Below are positions 58,433 to 64,000 of a stretch of 64,000 bases of DNA, one piece after another. Positions within the stretch are counted from its first letter, which is position 1, and each line of letters begins with the position of its first letter. The notes beneath the pieces were generated by a model. The model saw only the letters and a program-made list of their open reading frames with translations, made no database searches and was not told the origin of the DNA. Origin of the DNA: Salminus brasiliensis (lineage: Eukaryota > Chordata > Actinopteri > Characiformes > Bryconidae); the NCBI RefSeq assembly GCF_030463535.1, contig NC_132878.1, positions 86,713,355 to 86,777,354 on the forward strand, read 5' to 3'. Both the position numbers and the translations under genes were made by a program.

Positions 58433-58440
58433 CACTGCAC
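58195..58440 (+). mobile_element. tRNA-derived SINE of the third family with expanded GT tract
   Basis: Head GTGGTGGCTTAGCGGTAAGA, B box GTTGTGGGTTCAATACCC, body CCACTGTTGGGCCCTTGAGC. Its internal GT tract (58364-58430) has grown to over 30 repeats, compared with a few in the copy at 52689. Confidence 0.8.
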
Positions 58441-59684
58441 TGCAAGTCTTGAAAATGAATCCGAAGGCCCATACATTTTTAAAAACCTGCTCTTGTTACC
58501 ATAGAAGATGCTTTAAGGGACGTGAAGCTGGACATTGCAAAAAGCTAAGAGTCACATATTTCCATAAAGCAACATTTGCTTTATCTGACTAATACAGTTC
58601 CTCTAACTGAATAGAGGGTGTCCTCAAACTGTGTATCTCTGAGGTCACACCAGTCTAGTTTAGAGGCACTGAAGTGGACTGTTTTTATCTACCTGTAGAG
58701 ATAAAGCTCTCTCAGCAGTTACATGCAAATTCATCCACTGAAGCCAGGGGCAGGACTTGCCTTGAAGTAGTACAGAATTTGGATGCAGCCAGCAACATCT
58801 CGGTAGGTTCTTTTATAGTCAGTCATGGCTGTATGGCACTCATTGAAGCCCTGCTATAATCTGAAAAGCATGCTAGATGCTTATGTAAGGTGACACATTT
58901 GGATTTCTTGTTTTGCTTTGAGTTTTGGTTCCTTTAGTCAGTCTCCAGCGCCTCCAGAGCCTGTACAAGGTTAATTTACCCCATGCTTTAAACGGACCTA
59001 CATAAGCCCAGTTTAATATTCCTAATGCATGTCTGTAGACTTGCCCTGCAGCACGTACAGGTAGTTTTCCATTTCTGTGCTAATGTTAGGTTAAAGTGTA
59101 ATACATTTGCTAATAGCAAAATACACACCTATGGAATAAGCCATTTATTGGAAAAAAAGGAAAAGGTGAGTGTGTAGAATCTTCTGAAGATTGTAAATGT
59201 ATTGGTTAAAGCTTTTAATGAATGTAAATGAGTCATTCTCAGGACTAGACGCCTTTGTGAAGATGTAAAAAGTTAATCATTCAGCTCTGCAACAACCATC
59301 CAACCCAGTCACGTTCAGGAATGTGATGGAGGTTGAAGCAGGAACCTTCTATTGCGCAAACGAATGTTTTCACATCAGATATTTCTGTGCTTGGCACCAC
59401 GCCAGGTATGTTTATGGCAACGTTTGTTAACTAAGAATAACTCAGAAACAGAAAGTCGGAACAGGGATGAAATATTGAGCTTGATGAGCTTGAGCTGAAA
59501 GTACAAATGTTTTTGTAGGCAGAGAAGAGGGAAGATAATCTTACCTCTGTTTGAACTTTGCGGTCAAACTTTGCAACTTTGATGATGTCACTTCCTCAAA
59601 ACCAGAGTAGAAGGATCAAACCATTCTTTTTTATTTTACAGGGGGATACATGGCAGTGTTACGGGGTTGAATTGAAAGGCATTG

Positions 59685-60062
59685 AAGTATTGGGACACCT
59701 GTTCATTCATTGTTTCTTCCAAAATCAAGGGTATTAAAAACAGTTTATCCTGGAGTCTCTACTGCCCAGAATGGCTTTATACTAGATTCTGAAGCATTGC
59801 TGTAAGGATTTGATTGCATTCAGAGACAAGGACCTTTGTAAGGTTAGAACGTTGGATGAGCGCTGCCTCATATAGTCAGCAACTCCCCAAGTAAGTATTG
59901 AATATATATATATATATCTATCTTGAATACTTAAGTATTGAAAGGAGCATCATCCATCATTCCAGAGAACACAGTTCCACTGCTCTACAGCTCAATGCTG
60001 AGGGGCTTGATACCCCTCTAGCCCACACCTGGCATTAGGCATAGTGCCAATAGGCTCTTGTT
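59685..60062. mobile_element. Mariner-like MITE, partial
   Basis: From GAAGTATTGGGACACCTG to AATAGGCTCTTGTTAATC. It has a short AT run inside and lacks the right end. Confidence 0.75.
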
Positions 60063-60323
60063 AATCCGTGCTTTTAATAATCTACATGAATGTGATGTAA
60101 ATCAATTGGGAGATGCCAGAATGCTGGTAATTGTCAGGAAGCGTGGAAGACCTTTTAAATGTTTTTCATTTATTAAAGGTGTTAATCTGCTGCGTAATGT
60201 GAGTCAGGTACATTTAGTGATTTTCCTAATTGAGAATATTAACCAGATGTCTTAAAAGCTTAAAGGGCACCAGATCCTTAGAATCACTCAAATGTGTTAC
60301 CTCCATATGTGCTCCTTCTCAAA

Positions 60324-60535
60324 CTGTGTGTCTGTGTGTGTCTGTGTGTGTCTGTGTGTGTCTGTGTGTGTCTGTGTGTGTGTCTGTGTGTGTCTGTGTG
60401 TGTCTGTGTGTGTCTGTGTGTGTCTGTGTGTGTGTCTGTGTGTGTGTCTGTGTGTGTGTCTGTGTGTGTGTCTGTGTGTGTGTCTGTGTGTGTCTCTGTG
60501 TGTGTGTCTCTGTGTGTGTGTCTCTGTGTCTGTGG
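60324..60535 (+). repeat. TGTGTGTC-type microsatellite
   Basis: GT repeat interrupted at regular 8- or 10-base intervals by TC (GTCTGTGTGT), changing to GTCTCTGTGTG at the end. Confidence 0.95.
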
Positions 60536-60941
60536 TATAGGTGGTATGTAAAGCTTGCTGAGATGCAGGTGTTTTTGTAACATCTGTAACACTGAACACA
60601 TGTTAAGCACTCACACACACATTAAAGCGCTGTGCTTTGTGGACCAGGGTGCTGAATGACTGAGGCTCAGAAGAAAGTGGTGCAGCAAAGGTTAAAGCAA
60701 CAGTTGAATTGAGGTTTCAGATAACAGCTCGAGTGGAGCGCTCTGCTCTGTTTATGACTCAAGTCTTCTGTCTGTGTGACTAATACAAGTTTGAGTGCTG
60801 GGTTTCTGCCAGCGTCAGACAGCTGTTATTCCGTGTCGTCACTAAAACTAAAAACACTCGGGATGGTCCGCGCAGGGGCTATATGTTGTTAAGACGTCTG
60901 TGCCGTTTCAGCTCTCAGAGGTAATTCTCTTTGCTCCTTTC

Positions 60942-60955
60942 GTCTCCATAGCAAC
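60942..60955 (+). promoter_or_regulatory. RFX X-box
   Basis: GTCTCCATAGCAAC fits the RFX consensus GTHNYYATRRNAAC at every position. It lies in unique sequence inside the presumed intron. One such match could occur by chance in a region this large. Confidence 0.4.
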
Positions 60956-61214
60956 TTACCTTCTCGGGTCACTCCCATGGCTCTTCGCCAGTGCTCATTA
61001 ACTTTGCTCTGCGGTCTTGTGTGTCGGGATGCACAATATGCTGTTAATGCAAATGTTTTCACGACACACTGTGATGTGATGTACTATGAGACAGAAATGA
61101 GCGAGCACTGTGAGCTTTTTACCGTTCAGCTGATGTTTGGGTTGTTGGATGGATCAAGACGTTCACATGATCCGACAGTGAAGAAGAGCAAATGAACAGT
61201 TTTGTAGCAAACCT

Positions 61215-62215
61215 TTGCTGTCTGTCTGTCTATCTTTAGGCCTATCTCTCTGTCTGTCTGTGTTTCATCTGTAGACCATACATCTATAGACATATCTGTC
61301 TATAGGCCCATCTGTCTGTTTGTCTATAGAACATCTATCTATCTGTCTGTAGACCAATTTGTCTGTTAGTCTGTGTGTAGCCCAAGCTGCCTGTTTATCT
61401 TCATCTGTAGACCCATCTGTCTGAAGGTCTGTCTGCCTGTAGACTAATCTCTCTGTCTGTTTATCTTCATCTGTAGACCATCTATCTATAGATACATCTG
61501 ACTATAGGCTCGTCTGTCTGTCTGCCTGTAGACCAATCTCTCTGTCTGTTTATCTTCATCTGTAGACCATCTATCTATAGATACATCTGACTATAGGCTT
61601 GTCTGTCTGTCTGCCTATAGACCAATCTCTCTGTCTGTCTATCTTCATCTGTAGACCATCTATCTATAGATACATCTGACTATAGACTCGTCTGTCTGTC
61701 TTTTTTTTTTAATCTGGAGACCGCCTTTCTGTAGACCATCTTTCTCGTCATCTTTCTATGTTTGTAAGTCTGCGTATTGCCCAAGCTACCTGTTCATCTT
61801 CATCTGTAGACCATCTGTCTCTCTGTCTATAGACCCATCTATCTGTCTGTAGGCCTATCTCTGTCTACACTATCTGTTCTACATCTACTTGTTTGTCTAT
61901 AGACCAATTTGCCTGTTGGTCTGTTTGTAGCCCAAGCTGCCTGTTTATCTTCATCTGTAGACAGCCTGCCTATAGAACGAGTATCTGTCTATAGACCAAT
62001 TTGCCTGCTAGTCTGTGTGTAGCCCAAGCTGCCTGTTTATCTTCATCAGTAGACTTGTCTGTCTGTCTGTCTATAGACCCGTATGTCTGTCTAGTTGTAA
62101 CCCGGTTATTCTGTCCGTAGACCCATCTGTCTGTTAGTCTCTATCTGTACACTCCGCTGTCTGTCTGTAGACCTTTCTGTCAATCCGTCTGTCTGTCTGT
62201 AGACCTGTCTGGCTA
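61215..62215 (+). repeat. TCTG/TCTA-derived array with ~89-bp higher-order units
   Basis: About 1 kb of CTGT and TATC tetranucleotides mixed with GTAGACC. At 61451-61700 an 89-bp unit (TTATCTTCATCTGTAGACCA ... TAGATACATCTGACTATAG) is repeated three times nearly exactly. Confidence 0.85.
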
Positions 62216-62534
62216 ATCAGGCAGAAGAACATGGCGTATCACCTGAATATCTGACGCGTGTTTACAACAGAAGATGCTAGGCTAACAGTGTTTACAAACA
62301 TGGTCATTCATTTCTTTAAATATGAGCTCAGAACTCTAATTCATCAAAGTTTATTAACAGTACTGTTCAGTAAAACAGCCCAGACCTTTAAGTTAAAACA
62401 GGAACAGTCAGTCAGAATGGCATTTATTTATTTATTTATTTAGTCATTTATTTAGACTAAATGATATGTATGAACAAAAACTTGAGGCTACAATCCACTG
62501 GAGAGCTGAACCATTGACCGTAAAGAGGATATGA

Positions 62535-62960
62535 GATGTACAGTCTATTGCAAAAGTTTGGACACCCCAGGTCAAATTACGTGTGCTCTTGCTTTTCTGT
62601 AGCACTGTAAAGAAGTTCACACATCCTCTGCACAGACACACTTCTGCACACTACACACAGCATAATTACTGTTTAGTAGCTTAATTAAACATATTGCAAA
62701 AACAAATGAATAAAATGTGTGTGAAAAAGTAATGGCACATTAAATATTTTCTGTTAAAAAAATAAATAGACATGCTCTAAAATATGCAGAATAAGACAAA
62801 TAAGACAAACATGGTTTATTGTGATTAATGGCACTAATTGTGTTCTGACAGCTCTAATTGCAACAACCATATCACAGTGTGTTTTCTACCCCCTGCAATA
62901 TGCCTGATGAGGGGGATTTGTTTGTGTGTGTCTCAGAAAACGAAATCCTAGTTGTGTTCT
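62535..62960. mobile_element. Mariner-like MITE of another family
   Basis: Starts CAGTCTATTGCAAAAGTTTG followed by GACACCCCAGG, a typical Tc1/mariner-type end. The interior is AT-rich and the right end is not securely located. Confidence 0.45.
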
Positions 62961-64000
62961 GCTGGCAGTGTGTTGTCATGTTCCCGTGCTCTGCCGCTCT
63001 GTGTTGTTGCAAGCTTCAGTGAGGAAACATAAACTGTGAGTGAAAGCTGAAGCATCTGTGCTGTTCTTCAGACAGTGAGTCAGCAGTCCCCCCCTACCCT
63101 CTTCCCCCACGCTGTACACACACTCTCTCAGAGGCCTTCAGCCTTCCGTCACACTCCCCGCAGCCATATGCCTGAGCTGAGCCACTGAACTCATCCCAGC
63201 TGCGCACCCATGAAGCCAAGTTAGTGGTTCTTAGTCCCAATCCAGTCCCACGTTCACTCCCACTTCTGCATTTTCTGTATTTTACTCACCTCGTCAGATC
63301 ATTATGAAGACCTCCATGCTGAGAGTTCAGCATTCCCAGCATCTGCTACACCTCGCACCTTCATCCTGATGTACCAGTACTTACACAAACTCCATCTGAG
63401 GTTGAAGATCCTACAACTCAGACCTTCACAGAAGCTCTTCTTTCACTCCGAAGCTGTACTGCTACACTGAAACTCAAACTGATCTTGATGTAATATAATA
63501 ATCAGTTCACTCATGCATAACAAATGACCAGAGGCGGATGGGTCTTTGTTCCTCCCAAGGTTCCTTGCTCCAGGCTCTTTTTCTGGCCATCTTTGGCTTG
63601 CTCACTTGGGGTTAGGCTACAGGTTCTACAGCATTTAGCTATTTTATTTTATTAGTCTTTATTAGTCTCATTTCTGTACCATAAGGTTGTAAAAAGTAAG
63701 GCCGTGTATTGGCAGGAACCTGGGGATCTGTATCACGACACACAGGCTGCAGTATTGTAAGCAAGGTGATACATTTTTTAATGCAAATTGTCATAGTATA
63801 AAAACAGCCCACCATATGCCTAAAATCTGGGGAAAGGGGTTGACTTTTTATCCAATCAGAAGAGTGGGATCTGATGATGAGTGCAACACGTCTAGCAGTT
63901 GGGGGTTAAATGCAACACAACATGCAGCACTGTCTCCCACCAATCTTTACATGTAAACGAAAGTGTTTTTGAGAATCGATACAGTATTTCAAAACATCAT
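62961..64000. other. End of window, no gene recognised
   Basis: Mixed unique DNA. At 63540-63620 a fragment with GTTCCTCCCAAGGTTCCTTG resembles a repeat common in fish, class unknown. Confidence 0.4.

Noticed and set aside
60284-60618. Thr/His-rich and Cys/Val-rich frames
   Set aside because: Translations of the TGTGTGTC array on both strands.

Overview
The window looks like nuclear DNA of a teleost fish, probably an otophysan (characin or catfish relatives). The basis is a spliced vertebrate gene, an L2-type LINE sharing its 3' tail with a tRNA-derived SINE, many Tc1/mariner-like miniature elements, and long CA/GT microsatellites. No species is claimed. There are no bacterial or plasmid features, and the many open frames are mostly translated repeats.

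1-15.4 kb is a tandem array of threonine tRNA genes. Ten 73-nt copies lie on the + strand. Each sits in a unit made of a G-rich 10-bp minisatellite (AGAGGGTAYR), a conserved ~165-bp 5' flank with a TATA-like element, the tRNA, a TTTT terminator and a ~570-bp tail. Eight copies have anticodon TGT (two with a damaged T loop at C56, one at U55) and two have CGT. A ~2.55-kb segment carrying two tRNA genes is duplicated almost exactly (about 6.1-8.8 kb and 8.7-11.4 kb). The last unit is split by a 5'-truncated L2-like LINE (12.3-15.1 kb), which itself carries a SINE and a minus-strand retroelement tail.

15.9-20.0 kb holds ino80c (INO80 chromatin-remodelling complex subunit C) on the minus strand. 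All five coding exons can be placed, giving 218 codons with consistent splice sites and phases.

20-40.3 kb is repeat-rich intergenic DNA with no recognisable gene. It holds mariner-like elements, a decayed Tc1 transposase, a nested SINE in a LINE tail, an ~80-bp tandem repeat and an unusual pair of overlapping inverted repeats at 32.5-34.0 kb.

40.4-41.1 kb is a strong CpG island with a likely non-coding first exon on the + strand, ending in a good splice donor. ino80c neighbours galnt1 in other vertebrates in this divergent orientation, so the exon is plausibly galnt1 exon 1 and the rest of the window (41.1-64.0 kb) its first intron. No coding exon was found to prove this. The intron holds several copies of a ~490-bp mariner-like MITE, SINEs, very long GT repeats (57.0-60.5 kb), a TCTG-type array (61.2-62.2 kb), a perfect RFX X-box and a 36-bp hairpin.
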